Shown piece after piece: positions 49,894-58,534 of a stretch of DNA of 64,000 nucleotides (its first letter is position 1; each line of letters opens with the position of its first letter). The DNA comes from JBBIQS01 sp037442205 (GTDB lineage: Bacteria > Myxococcota > Myxococcia > Myxococcales > UBA5297), in contig JBBIQS010000016.1 of the NCBI GenBank assembly GCA_037442205.1, positions 1 to 64,000 of the forward strand, written 5' to 3'. A program made the translations under genes and the position numbers. The notes beneath the pieces were generated by a model. The model had not been told where the DNA came from. It saw nothing but the letters and a program-made list of their open reading frames with translations, and did no database searches.

Positions 49894-49911
49894 GTCCGGG
49901 CAATGCCGGAC
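49894..49911. repeat. Short perfect hairpin after the tandem repeats
   Basis: GTCCGG (49894-49899) pairs with CCGGAC (49906-49911) around GCAATG. It may be part of a REP-like unit together with the tandem repeats. Confidence 0.5.
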
Positions 49912-49945
49912 GGACAGGTGGGCGGCCCACCGAGCGAGGGGCCGC

Positions 49946-50314
49946 TCAGGGGAACTGGATCTTGCCCGGGCCCTGGCCAGGGAGGATGAGGCTGGAAGCC
50001 TGCTCGCGCTGCATCTCGCGCGCCTGGGCGACCATCGCTTCGACGGCGCGCTGGACGGCTGCCGGGAAGTTCTTGGCCGCCTCCTCGAGGGTCTGGCCCT
50101 CGAGCTCGAAGTCGAGGGGCAGCGGGCCGGCCCGGGTCATGACCTGGGTCTGGCCGACGAACATCATCTTGCGGGACGGGTCGGCGTTGCCGTCGGCCTG
50201 CACCGGGGTGAGCCGGCGGATGGTGCCCGTCTTGAGGTCGGTGAAGGTGTCCTCGCGGTACAGGTTGGCGAGGTCCACCTTGAGGTCTTCGCCCGTCAGC
50301 TCGTGCTTTTCCAT
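49946..50314 (-). CDS. Small conserved-looking cytoplasmic protein
   Basis: A 122-residue soluble protein (MEKHELTGEDLKVDLANLYREDTFTDLKTGTIRRLTP) with a strand-rich first half and a helical second half (LEEAAKNFPAAVQRAVEAMVAQAREMQREQ). No family was recognised. GGAGGA six bases before the ATG supports translation. Possibly cotranscribed with the metallophosphatase gene, 186 bases upstream. Confidence 0.7.
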   Translation of the reverse strand: MEKHELTGEDLKVDLANLYREDTFTDLKTGTIRRLTPVQADGNADPSRKMMFVGQTQVMTRAGPLPLDFELEGQTLEEAAKNFPAAVQRAVEAMVAQAREMQREQASSLILPGQGPGKIQFP

Positions 50315-50500
50315 CGGATCCTCCAGGGACGCGGTCTAGACGCCAAAGTTGGCTCCTGCTCGCCGCGCCTGCTCGACGCCGCCAAGGCGAAGATCGGCCG
50401 CCTTTCTGCCCATTCTGGAGAGGGAAAGCAAGCCGAACGATACGCCGCCTGCCACCTGCCGGCACGCGCTCAGCAGGGCTCCGCCGGCTCCCAGATCGGT

Positions 50501-51532
50501 TCAGAGCCCGTTGCCGTGCTTGGGCTTCTTGCCCGGGCTGAGATCGAATCCGTCCAGCCCGGCGAAGGCCTGCTTGGCGGCCGAGGTCTCCTTCAGCTCC
50601 TTCTCGGTCCCCTGCTCGTCGATGCGCGACTCGACTTCCTTGCCGCCATCCTTGGTGTGGACGTGGAGCATCGCGCCCTTGCCGTCGGCGCCGCGGCTGA
50701 GGCCGGCGTCGATCATGAAGAACTTGCCGCGGTCGTCGAGCAGTTGGTCCTTCTTGCGGCTGACGCCGTCGCCCAGCGTCACCTTGCCCGGCTGATGGCC
50801 TTCGACCAGGTGGTTGACGCCCAGCGCCTTGAGGTTGTCCTTGAGCGAGGTGCCGGCCCCCCACCACTGGCCGTCGGCGAGCTTGGACTCGAGCAGCGAG
50901 TTGTCGCCGGTGAGCGCGGCGCTGGAGAAGCCCTCCTGGCGCAGGGCGCGCTCGACGCTCGACTCGATCTGGGAGACGGTCTGGCCGTTGGTGTTGCCGG
51001 CGTGGACGAAGAACCAGTCGCCGACCTTGGCGGCCACCGGCAGGTTGCGCATCCACTGGCCGATGCCCAGCCGGTCCTTGCCGGCGGCGACGTCCTTGGG
51101 ATCGATCCCCGCGGCCTTGAGCTCGGCCTGGAAGGCGGCGCTCTTCTCGGCGAGCGGGTTGGCCTGGAACTCGGCCTCGTGGTTGCCCATGGTGACCACC
51201 ACTCGCCCGCCTTTGGCCGCGGCCTGCGCCTGCAGCGAGCGCAACGCGGCGATGACCGGCAGCGACTGCGACCACTTGTCGATCACGTCCCCGGTGCACA
51301 CCAGCGCGCTCTTGCCGCCGGTCCAGGTCAGCCCGCCCTTGCCGTCGGACTTGGCCAGGCCGGAGGCGGCCAGCATCTGGGACATGCGGTCGAAGTCGCC
51401 GTGGATGTCGCCCAGGCAGAACAGATCCTTGGGCTGGGCCATCTGGACCACCGCCGGAGCGGCGCGAAAATCGCGAGTGATTCCCTTGGTCTGGGTGCTC
51501 TGGGCGGGGGCTGGCTGGCCGATGCGAGGCAT
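50501..51532 (-). CDS. Calcineurin-like metallophosphatase (Shewanella-like type)
   Basis: A 343-residue metallophosphoesterase with a short disordered N-terminus. GDIHGDFDRM, GDVIDKW, GNHEAE, FFVHAGN and EGHQPG provide the two-metal site residues in the order of PPP-type phosphatases; the GDxHGD and GDxxDK variants and insertion between them fit bacterial Shewanella-like protein phosphatases. A protein phosphatase role is likely but unproven. GGGAG precedes the ATG. A -10-like GATAAT lies in the upstream gap. Confidence 0.88.
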   Translation of the reverse strand: MPRIGQPAPAQSTQTKGITRDFRAAPAVVQMAQPKDLFCLGDIHGDFDRMSQMLAASGLAKSDGKGGLTWTGGKSALVCTGDVIDKWSQSLPVIAALRSLQAQAAAKGGRVVVTMGNHEAEFQANPLAEKSAAFQAELKAAGIDPKDVAAGKDRLGIGQWMRNLPVAAKVGDWFFVHAGNTNGQTVSQIESSVERALRQEGFSSAALTGDNSLLESKLADGQWWGAGTSLKDNLKALGVNHLVEGHQPGKVTLGDGVSRKKDQLLDDRGKFFMIDAGLSRGADGKGAMLHVHTKDGGKEVESRIDEQGTEKELKETSAAKQAFAGLDGFDLSPGKKPKHGNGL

Positions 51533-51842
51533 GGGGACTCCCGGAGGGCGGTTGGGCTGCCACAGATTATCGCAAGAGAGATTGGGAGGTTGCGTGGCGA
51601 GGCCACGGGCCGTTGGATTTCGCGGGCGGGTGGGTCCTGAGGGCCGGCACCGGGCGTGCTGATGCCCAGTGCTGGCGGAGGCAGTCCGCGCTAAGGGCAA
51701 CGCCCCCATCATTCCCTGCCCCGGCCGGCTCGCCCCACCCAACTGAACAGGTCCCTCCAATTGAGCCAGTAGCTACCTGCTCGCGCACGGTGAGCACGGC
51801 GGTCATTCCGGCCGCGGTTCGCCACCCGACTTTGGGGGAACC
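51533..51842. other. Gap between divergent phosphatase and glutaminase genes
   Basis: No gene is seen. On the minus strand GATAAT (51571-51566) is a plausible -10 box for the phosphatase, about 34 bases from its ATG, without a good -35. On the plus side the glutaminase leader contains GGGGG close to the ATG; no promoter could be assigned. Confidence 0.4.
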
Positions 51843-53036
51843 ATGAGCAAGTTGCCGATCGCGTCTCTCGTCCTGCTGGTGATTTCGGGCAGCGCCTTTG
51901 CTCAAGCAGCCCCTGCGGCGCCCGCCCCCGCGGCGCCGGCTCCGACCCCGCCGGCGGCAAGGACGGCTCCGCCGGCGACCCGCACCGCACCGCCGACCGC
52001 GGCGCCCGCTCCGTCAGCGGCGGCAACCGCTCCAGCCCAACCCGTCGTCTCTCCGGCATTGGCCAGCCTCACCGATGCCAGGATCCAGGCAGCCCTCCAG
52101 TCGACCTACTCCAAGGTCAAGGGCGTCCAGGAGGGGAAGAATGCCGACTACATCCCGGTCCTGGCCAAGGTCGATCCCAAGCTCTTCGGCATCGCGCTGG
52201 TGACCGCCGACGGACGCATCCATCAGATCGGCGACGCGCAGCACCCGTTCTCGATCCAATCGGTCGCCAAGGTCTTCACCCTGGCGCGCCTGCTGCAGGA
52301 CCTGGGGCCGGAGGCGGTCGAGAAGAAGATCGGCGTCAATCCCACCGGCCACCCGTTCAACTCGGTCCTGGCGATCGAGCTGAACAAGGAGCATCTGCCG
52401 GGCAACCCGCTGGTCAATGCCGGGGCCATCACCGCGGTGAGCATGGTCCCGGGCCTGAACGCCGACGAGCGCTGGACCAAGATCCTCGGCACCATGAACC
52501 TCTTCTCCGGCCGGGCGCTGACCCTGGACGACGAGGTCTATCGGAACGAGAGCGCCACCAACACCCACAACCGCGCCATCGCCTGGCTGCTCAAGGACTA
52601 CAAGGCCATCGCCGGCGACCCGCTGGAGTCGCTCGACCTCTACACCCGCGAGTGCTCGGTCTCGGTGACCGCGCGGGACCTGGCGATCATGGGCGCCACC
52701 CTGGCCTCCGGCGGCATCAACCCGCTCACCAGAAAACGGGTGATCGAGGAGGCCTACGCGCCGCGGGTGATGGCGGTGATGCTCGAGAACGGGCTGTACG
52801 ACGGCTCGGGGGACTGGGCCTACCGGGTGGGAGTGCCGGCCAAGAGCGGGGTCGGCGGGGGAATCGTGGCGGTGGTCCCCGGCCAGTTCGCGGTGGCGAC
52901 CTTCTCCCCTCCGCTCGACGAGGCGGGAAACAGCGTCCGCGGGCAGCTGGCCATCCAGTCGATCATCGAGCAGCTCGGGGGCAACGTCTTCGCCGGCACG
53001 GTCGCGCCGCGGGGCGTCGGCGGCACCGGCAAGTAG
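51843..53036 (+). CDS. Exported glutaminase
   Basis: A 397-residue beta-lactamase-fold glutaminase, hydrolysing glutamine to glutamate and ammonia. A cleavable signal (1-21, SAFAQ) and a 45-residue Ala/Pro-rich linker precede the enzyme domain. FSIQSVAKVF holds nucleophile Ser140 and Lys143 (Ser66/Lys69 in E. coli GlsA numbering); NPTGHPFNS, NPLVNAGAI, ARDLAIMGATLASGG and KSGVGGGIVAV are the further family blocks. Most bacterial GlsA proteins are cytoplasmic, so export is distinctive. It heads a plus-strand operon with outer-membrane proteins and an amidohydrolase. Confidence 0.95.
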   Translation: MSKLPIASLVLLVISGSAFAQAAPAAPAPAAPAPTPPAARTAPPATRTAPPTAAPAPSAAATAPAQPVVSPALASLTDARIQAALQSTYSKVKGVQEGKNADYIPVLAKVDPKLFGIALVTADGRIHQIGDAQHPFSIQSVAKVFTLARLLQDLGPEAVEKKIGVNPTGHPFNSVLAIELNKEHLPGNPLVNAGAITAVSMVPGLNADERWTKILGTMNLFSGRALTLDDEVYRNESATNTHNRAIAWLLKDYKAIAGDPLESLDLYTRECSVSVTARDLAIMGATLASGGINPLTRKRVIEEAYAPRVMAVMLENGLYDGSGDWAYRVGVPAKSGVGGGIVAVVPGQFAVATFSPPLDEAGNSVRGQLAIQSIIEQLGGNVFAGTVAPRGVGGTGK

Positions 53037-53072
53037 CCGAACTCCCGTCCCTTCCAGACACCAGGAGTCGCC

Positions 53073-54356
53073 ATGACCGCCACCCGCACGATGGGGCTGC
53101 TCGCCCTCTGCCTCGCGCTGCCCACCTCGGACGCCCTCGCCCAGGCGGCGAAGGAGTCGCCGCCGGTCGAGGCCCCGGAGAAGGCCGTCCCGCCGCAGCC
53201 GGAGCTACCGGTGGCCGGCAGCCGGACCCACGAGCTGCCGGGCGCGCCGGAGGAGGAGGAGAAGGCCACCGCCGGCTGGATGCCGAAGAAGGGCGGCTTC
53301 GTGCTGCGCGCCCCCGACGACAACTACCTGCTGCGGCTGGGCCTGCAGACCGCCTACAAGTACGAGCCACGCTTCGAGAACGGCCAGGCCGAGTCGCGCG
53401 CCGCGTTCTTCGTCCTGCGACCGATCTTCGCCGGCAACCTCTACGAGAAGTGGATCCACTTCTGGACCAGCCTGGAGCTGCGGGCCGATCCGCCCTACGT
53501 CCTCGACACCTACGTCGACTTCGAGTTCATGAAGGAGTTCGGGCTGCGGGTCGGGCAGCAGTACACCCCCTGGTCCCGGCACGAGTCGCGCGGCCCGCAG
53601 CAGATCCTGTTCCCGGACTGGGACTTCGTGGCCGACCTCTTCTGGACCGGGCGGGACAAGGGCCTCACCGCCTACGGCCTGCCCTGGAAGGGAATCTTCG
53701 AGTACTACGTCGGCCTCTACAGCGGCTCGCCGCTGCGGCAGTTCACCTCGATCCCCGGCAACTACGTGCTGGAGACGCGGCTGACCTTGAGCCCGCTGGG
53801 CCCGCCCGACGCCACCGAGTATCCCTACTCGATGGAGGACAGCGTCCCTCTGCGCTACTCGTTCTCGCTGCAGGCCTATTCCAGCAAGGTCCAGATCTCC
53901 GAGGCCAACCTCAACCCGGCCAGCGGCCTGTTCGAGTTCACCGCCACCGGCCAGACCACCCGCAACCTCGCCGGCGGCGCCGACTTCTACCTGCAGGCCG
54001 ACCGCTTCACCTTCACCGTCGAGGCCTACCTGCGCAACACCGACCTGTTGGACGGCACCCCGGCCTTCAACGAGCTGGGCGCCTGGGCGCAGCTGGGAGT
54101 CTCGCTCCAGAAGCGGCTGATCCTCGGGCTGCGCGGTTCCTATCTCGACCCCAGCACCCTGGTCGCCAACGACCAGCTCTTCGTGGTCGAGGGCCTGCTG
54201 AGCTGGCTGGTCGATCCGACCCATCTCCACCTGCAGCTGCGCTACGCCTACGGGCACCAGCAGAACCCGGCCGGCGAGAACCTGGGGCCGGTGACCCTGA
54301 CCATCGGGCCGGGGAACGCGCAGATCCTCACCCTGCAGGTCGGGGCCTTCTACTGA
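53073..54356 (+). CDS. Porin-like outer-membrane protein (OprO/OprP type)
   Basis: A 427-residue exported protein (signal to about 23, LAQA) with an acidic linker and a barrel region of alternating strands ending in Tyr. RLGLQTAYKYEPRFENG, FEFMKEFGLRVGQQYTPWSR and LFWTGRDKGLTAYG match the phosphate-selective porin (OprO/OprP) family pattern by eye. It could pass small solutes through the outer membrane for the exported enzymes here. 36 bases after the glutaminase gene; its stop overlaps the next start (TGATG). Confidence 0.82.
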   Translation: MTATRTMGLLALCLALPTSDALAQAAKESPPVEAPEKAVPPQPELPVAGSRTHELPGAPEEEEKATAGWMPKKGGFVLRAPDDNYLLRLGLQTAYKYEPRFENGQAESRAAFFVLRPIFAGNLYEKWIHFWTSLELRADPPYVLDTYVDFEFMKEFGLRVGQQYTPWSRHESRGPQQILFPDWDFVADLFWTGRDKGLTAYGLPWKGIFEYYVGLYSGSPLRQFTSIPGNYVLETRLTLSPLGPPDATEYPYSMEDSVPLRYSFSLQAYSSKVQISEANLNPASGLFEFTATGQTTRNLAGGADFYLQADRFTFTVEAYLRNTDLLDGTPAFNELGAWAQLGVSLQKRLILGLRGSYLDPSTLVANDQLFVVEGLLSWLVDPTHLHLQLRYAYGHQQNPAGENLGPVTLTIGPGNAQILTLQVGAFY

Positions 54357-55705
54357 TGCGAGCGGCGGCGCCGGCGCGGGCGGTTTGCGGGAGGGCCTTG
54401 GCCCTGGCCGCCCTGCTGGCGCTCACCCCGGCGCCGCTCTCCGCCCAGGAGGCGGCCGGCGCGCAGCCGGAGCAGACTCCGGTCGAGGAGACTCAGGCCG
54501 AGGGAACCGGCGGCGAGGGCGGCGAGTACTGGGGCGTCTACGCGCCCGCCAAGGGCTTCAAGGTCGCCAAGACCGACTACGGCGAGCTGAACATCTCCAT
54601 CTACATCCTGTGGCGGTACATCAATCAGCTCCCAGGGGTACAGAGCTACTACGACCACCTCGGGCGGCTGCGGCCGATCGACACCCGCAACGACATCCAG
54701 CTGCACCGCGAGATGCTCTTCTTCTCGGGGTTCATCTACTCGCCCAAGCTGCGCTACCAGAGCCTGATCTGGACGGTGAACTCGACCACCCAGGTCGCGG
54801 TGGCCGGCTACCTGAGCTACGCCTTCCACGAGGCGTTCCAGCTCTACGGGGGAATCGGCGGACTGCCCGGGACCCGGTCGCTGAGCGGGGTATTCCCCTA
54901 CTTCCTGGGGACCGACCGGCAGATGGCCGACGACTTCTTCCGCCCCGGGTTCACCGGCGGCGTGTGGGCGATGGGCGAGCCGCTCAAAGGGCTGCGCTAC
55001 ATCGCCATGGTCGGCGACAACCTGAGCATCCTGGGGGTCAACGCCACCCAGCTGACGCGCTCGCTGGCGGCCTCGGGCAGCGTGTGGTGGATGCCGACCA
55101 CCGGCGAGTTCGGCCCCCGCGGCGGCTTCGGCGACTACGAGCGCCACCGGCGGGCCGCCACCCGGGTCGGCGTCTCCTACACCCACAGCAAGGAGAACCG
55201 CTTCAGCCAGCCGCCGCTGACCGCCACCGACAACACCCAGGTCCACCTCGCCGACGGCACGCTGTTCTTCGACCCCGAGACGCTGGCGGTGGGAGTGACC
55301 GCCCAGGACGCCAACTACGACCTGCTGTCGCTGGACGCCGGGCTCAAGTACCGGGGCTTCGCGCTCAACCTCGAGGGCTACTACCGCTGGATGACGCACA
55401 TCGTGGCCGACGGGCCGCTCCCCTTCACCCAGGTGCTCAACTGGGGCCTCTACGTCCAGCCGGCCTACGAGTTTTGGCCGGGGCGGCTGGAGCTGTTCGG
55501 GGCCTTCTCCTGCGTGCTGGGGGACTTCGGTCCGTCGTGGGAGGTGGCCGGCGGGGCCAACGTCTACCCCGGGCCGACCCGGAACTGGCGGATCAACGCC
55601 GAGCTGCTCTACGTCCACCGCTCGGCGATGACCGGGCTGTTCGGCTTCTACATCGGCGGCCAGACCGGGCCGATAGTGGTGCTGGCCAGCGATCTCTTCC
55701 TGTGA
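54356..55705 (+). CDS. Outer-membrane beta-barrel protein
   Basis: A 449-residue exported protein, signal to about 31 (LSAQ), then an acidic Gly/Glu linker and a barrel-like domain starting YGELNISIYILWRYINQLPG. It resembles a second diverged porin-type barrel with conserved aromatic girdle patterns and a hydrophobic C-terminus ending DLFL. Its ATG shares a base with the stop of the previous gene, indicating translational coupling. Function unknown; likely works with the porin. Confidence 0.8.
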   Translation: MRAAAPARAVCGRALALAALLALTPAPLSAQEAAGAQPEQTPVEETQAEGTGGEGGEYWGVYAPAKGFKVAKTDYGELNISIYILWRYINQLPGVQSYYDHLGRLRPIDTRNDIQLHREMLFFSGFIYSPKLRYQSLIWTVNSTTQVAVAGYLSYAFHEAFQLYGGIGGLPGTRSLSGVFPYFLGTDRQMADDFFRPGFTGGVWAMGEPLKGLRYIAMVGDNLSILGVNATQLTRSLAASGSVWWMPTTGEFGPRGGFGDYERHRRAATRVGVSYTHSKENRFSQPPLTATDNTQVHLADGTLFFDPETLAVGVTAQDANYDLLSLDAGLKYRGFALNLEGYYRWMTHIVADGPLPFTQVLNWGLYVQPAYEFWPGRLELFGAFSCVLGDFGPSWEVAGGANVYPGPTRNWRINAELLYVHRSAMTGLFGFYIGGQTGPIVVLASDLFL

Positions 55706-55717
55706 CAGGAGCGCGCG

Positions 55718-56782
55718 ATGAGATGGTTTCGCGGCATTCTGCTGGCGATCGCGGTCGGCCTGCCGTGGGCGGTCTCGCCGCAGGCGGGCAGCGCCCCGCC
55801 GGCGGGCGATTTCTACGACGCCCACTGCCACCTGACCAACTACGTGCAGCAGGGGCCGGACATCCGCGCTTTCCTGGCGGTGATGGGCCAGCGGGTGGGC
55901 CGGTCGGTGCTCTTCGGGATCCCGCTGCAGCAGACCTGGGCCCACGCCAACACCGGCGACTTCGCCCCGGCCTACTACCTGGAGAGCGACGCCCCGCTCT
56001 ACTACTACTCGTTCACCGACGCGATCATCGCCCACGCCTATCTGTCCCTGCCGGCCGAGCTGCGGGCGCGCTTCGATCCGATGATCACCGGCTTCAACCC
56101 CGCCGACATGTACGCCGCCGACCACGTCCGCCGGGTGCTGCAGCTCTACCCGGGCGTGTTCTCGGGAATCGGCGAGTTCAGCATCCACAAAGAGTTCGTC
56201 TCCTCGAAGGTGGCCGGGGAGATCGCCAGCCTGTCGAACCCCGCGCTCGACCGGCTGCTCGACTTCGCCGGCGAGGTCGGGCTGGTGGCGCTGATCCACA
56301 ACGACCTCGACATGCCCTTCGCCAAGGACAAGGAGCCGGTCTACCTCGAGCCGATGAAGGCGCTGCTGGCGCGCCACCCCAAGACCACCATCATCTGGGC
56401 CCACCTCGGGCTTGGGCGGGTGGTGCGGCCGCCGGAGAACCAAGTGGAGATCGCCGAGGGCATCCTGGGCGATCCCAGGATGAGCCACGTCTACTTCGAC
56501 ATCTCCTGGTCAGAGGTGGCCAAGTACCTGGAGCGCACGCCGCAGAGCGCCGACAACGTCGCCCGGGTCATCAACCGCTATCCCGACCGCTTCCTGTTCG
56601 GCACCGACGAGGTCGCCCAGGCCGACGCCGCCAAGTACTACGCCGTCTTCGACCTCTACCGGGCGCTGTTCGAGCGGCTGAGCCCGGCGGCGAGCCAGAA
56701 GCTGCGGACCGGCAACTACCAGCGGCTGTTCGACGAGGCCCGGCGCAAGGTGCGCGCCTGGGAGAAGGCGAACCTGCACTGA
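55718..56782 (+). CDS. Exported amidohydrolase-2 family enzyme
   Basis: A 354-residue TIM-barrel metal hydrolase with a signal peptide (to about 25). DAHCHL (34-39) is the first metal motif, GEFSIHK and LIHNDLD provide middle ligands, WAHLGLG the fourth, and FGTDE the terminal Asp. It belongs to the amidohydrolase-2 group, which includes decarboxylases and lactonases; substrate unknown. Tight spacing (12 bases) after the barrel gene marks it as part of the same operon. Confidence 0.88.
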   Translation: MRWFRGILLAIAVGLPWAVSPQAGSAPPAGDFYDAHCHLTNYVQQGPDIRAFLAVMGQRVGRSVLFGIPLQQTWAHANTGDFAPAYYLESDAPLYYYSFTDAIIAHAYLSLPAELRARFDPMITGFNPADMYAADHVRRVLQLYPGVFSGIGEFSIHKEFVSSKVAGEIASLSNPALDRLLDFAGEVGLVALIHNDLDMPFAKDKEPVYLEPMKALLARHPKTTIIWAHLGLGRVVRPPENQVEIAEGILGDPRMSHVYFDISWSEVAKYLERTPQSADNVARVINRYPDRFLFGTDEVAQADAAKYYAVFDLYRALFERLSPAASQKLRTGNYQRLFDEARRKVRAWEKANLH

Positions 56783-56811
56783 CTCGAGGCCGGGCGCCGG
56801 GCGGGTGAGCG

Positions 56812-57588
56812 ATGAACGCCGTTCTGATCGATGGGCTGATCGCCGCCGCGATGTTCCTGCTGATGATCGGCTGCGCGGAGCTCGGCCGATGGGCGGAGCT
56901 GGCGAGGGCGCGCCGCGAACCCGGCTCTCCCGTCGGAGCCACGGGGATCGTCGAGCCGTCGATCTTGGGGCTGTTGGCCCTGCTGCTCGGCTTCACCTTC
57001 GGGTGGTCGGGGTCGCGGCTGGACTACCACCGGCGACTGGTGGCCGAGGAGGCGAACGCCATCGGCACCGCCTACCTGCGGATCGACCTGCTGCCGCCGG
57101 AGGTGCAGCCCCAGCTGCGCGACCTGTTCCGGAAGTATCTCGAGGAGCGGATCAGGGCCGGGACCATGGGTCCCGAGGGCCGGGTGGTGCGCCCCGAGCC
57201 CGAGGAATCGGCCCGCCTGCAGCGGGAGATCTGGTCGCGAGCCGAGGCTGCGGTGAAGCGAACGGAGTGGACCCCGCCGGCCATCCTGCTGCTGCCGGCG
57301 ATCAACGCGATGATCGACGTGACCACCAAGCGGCGGATCGAGCTCTATTCCCACGTTCCGCTGATGGTGATCGCGCTGTTCGGATTCGTCGCCCTGGTGA
57401 ACGCCTTCCTGGTCGGGCGGACCACCGCTGCGAGCAAGACGCACAACGTGCTGCAGTCGGTGACCTTCTCTGCGGCGATTGCCGCGACTCTCTTCGTGGT
57501 CCTGGATCTGGAGTTTCCGCGGGCCGGGCTCATCCGCCTGAATCTGGTGGAGGAGGCGATGATCCAGCTGCGCGACACGATGAGGTAG
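56812..57588 (+). CDS. Bestrophin-like (DUF4239) membrane protein
   Basis: A 258-residue membrane protein: helices at about 7-22, 50-67, 180-200 and 222-240, with the soluble DUF4239 block RRLVAEEANAIGTAYLRIDLLPPEVQPQLRDLFRKYLEERI (in parts) between them. DUF4239 proteins resemble bestrophin ion channels; activity here is unproven. It follows the amidohydrolase gene by 29 bases. Its last 59 bases are overlapped by a small gene on the other strand. Confidence 0.82.
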   Translation: MNAVLIDGLIAAAMFLLMIGCAELGRWAELARARREPGSPVGATGIVEPSILGLLALLLGFTFGWSGSRLDYHRRLVAEEANAIGTAYLRIDLLPPEVQPQLRDLFRKYLEERIRAGTMGPEGRVVRPEPEESARLQREIWSRAEAAVKRTEWTPPAILLLPAINAMIDVTTKRRIELYSHVPLMVIALFGFVALVNAFLVGRTTAASKTHNVLQSVTFSAAIAATLFVVLDLEFPRAGLIRLNLVEEAMIQLRDTMR

Positions 57589-57796
57589 GGCCGCCCGGAT
57601 CCGACCCGCGGCCGGGGCTGCGGCCGGCCCAGGCCAGGACGGCGCCGATCAGGACGAGCACGGCGCCGGGCCAGATGAAGACGAACGGGAGCGCGAACAT
57701 CAATCCGCCCGGCGGCCAGGTCGCCAGGCCGAGCAGGAGCAGCAGCACTCCCGCGAATAGCGACAGCCAGCCGAGCCATTGGGCGATGCGGCGCAT
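57530..57796 (-). CDS. Small two-helix membrane protein
   Basis: An 88-residue protein with two hydrophobic helices (LGWLSLFAGVLLLLLGLATW; LPFVFIWPGAVLVLIGAVLAW) and a Pro/Ser/Gly-rich tail. Family unknown. Its 3' end overlaps the DUF4239 gene by 59 bases, and no strong ribosome-binding sequence is seen, so confidence is moderate. Confidence 0.45.
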   Translation of the reverse strand: MRRIAQWLGWLSLFAGVLLLLLGLATWPPGGLMFALPFVFIWPGAVLVLIGAVLAWAGRSPGRGSDPGGPTSSCRAAGSSPPPPDSGG

Positions 57797-57880
57797 TTCG
57801 GCCCCCGGAGCAACCAGGCTTCCAGTGTCTTGCGCCTCGGCGAAGAGGCGCAAGCCCTTCCGAAATGCTATGGACGCGCC

Positions 57881-58459
57881 ATGGCTGGATTCGCCGATTC
57901 CCTCGAGCTGCTCCCCGCTCGCCCCGAGTATGCCGAACCCTTCCTCCGCTGGCGGAAGGACCCTGTCGCCCAGCGCTTCAACCCGTTCATGCCCATGGGG
58001 CTGGAGGCTTGTCGCGACCGGCTGTCGAGGGAAGGGCGCGATCTCTCTGCGTTCGGGCAGACGGATGCCTTTCGTTGGTTCGTGCGCCGGAATGGAGAGA
58101 TCGCCGGCACGGTGTCGGTGAGCGGCTTCAACCGAATGATGCTCCTGGCGGAGATCGGCTACCTCGTCGCGCCCGAGCATCGAGGCCGGGGCGTTGGCGC
58201 GGCGGCGGTGAGGCTGCTGATCGATCAGCTCTTCCCGCGGACCCCGCTGCGCAAGCTCATCGCCTTCGTCCAGGAGGACAACCTCGCCTCGCGCCGCCTC
58301 CTCGAACGACTGGGATTCTCCTGCGAGGGCCTGCTGCGCGAGCACTACCTGGTGCAGGGCAAGCCGGTGAACGAGGTGCTGTACGGGTTGCTGGCCAGGG
58401 AGTGGCGAGGCTCCGAGGCGAATCGTTCCTCGGGACCGGAGCAGACCCTGGCCCGATAG
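57881..58459 (+). CDS. GNAT-family acetyltransferase (RimJ/RimL-like)
   Basis: A 192-residue N-acetyltransferase. LRWRKDPVAQRFNPF and the acetyl-CoA pyrophosphate loop EHRGRGVGAAAVRLL (Q/R-x-x-G-x-G/A), followed by QEDNLASRRLLERLGF, identify the RimJ/RimL class that acetylates protein N-termini or small amines. Substrate unknown. Convergent with the PAP2 gene. Confidence 0.92.
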   Translation: MAGFADSLELLPARPEYAEPFLRWRKDPVAQRFNPFMPMGLEACRDRLSREGRDLSAFGQTDAFRWFVRRNGEIAGTVSVSGFNRMMLLAEIGYLVAPEHRGRGVGAAAVRLLIDQLFPRTPLRKLIAFVQEDNLASRRLLERLGFSCEGLLREHYLVQGKPVNEVLYGLLAREWRGSEANRSSGPEQTLAR

Positions 58460-58534
58460 AGCCATTCAGGAGACCCGGAGTGCCCCCAGGGCCCTCGGTG
58501 CGAGCTCGCTTGATTGCGCCGTGGTTTCGGCCAC

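Larger units (their letters stand above)
49641..49945. other. Gap holding the second Hsp70 repeat and a tandem repeat
   Basis: No intact gene is seen. From left to right it holds the promoter-side leader of the 410-residue gene, a short coding-like remnant in the Hsp70 frame, the 72-bp repeat copy B, two 29-bp repeats and a hairpin described separately. Confidence 0.7.

Noticed and set aside
54350..56488. Long minus-strand frame opposite the porin operon
   Set aside because: Shadow of the amidohydrolase and barrel genes, which have consistent motifs and tight operon spacing.
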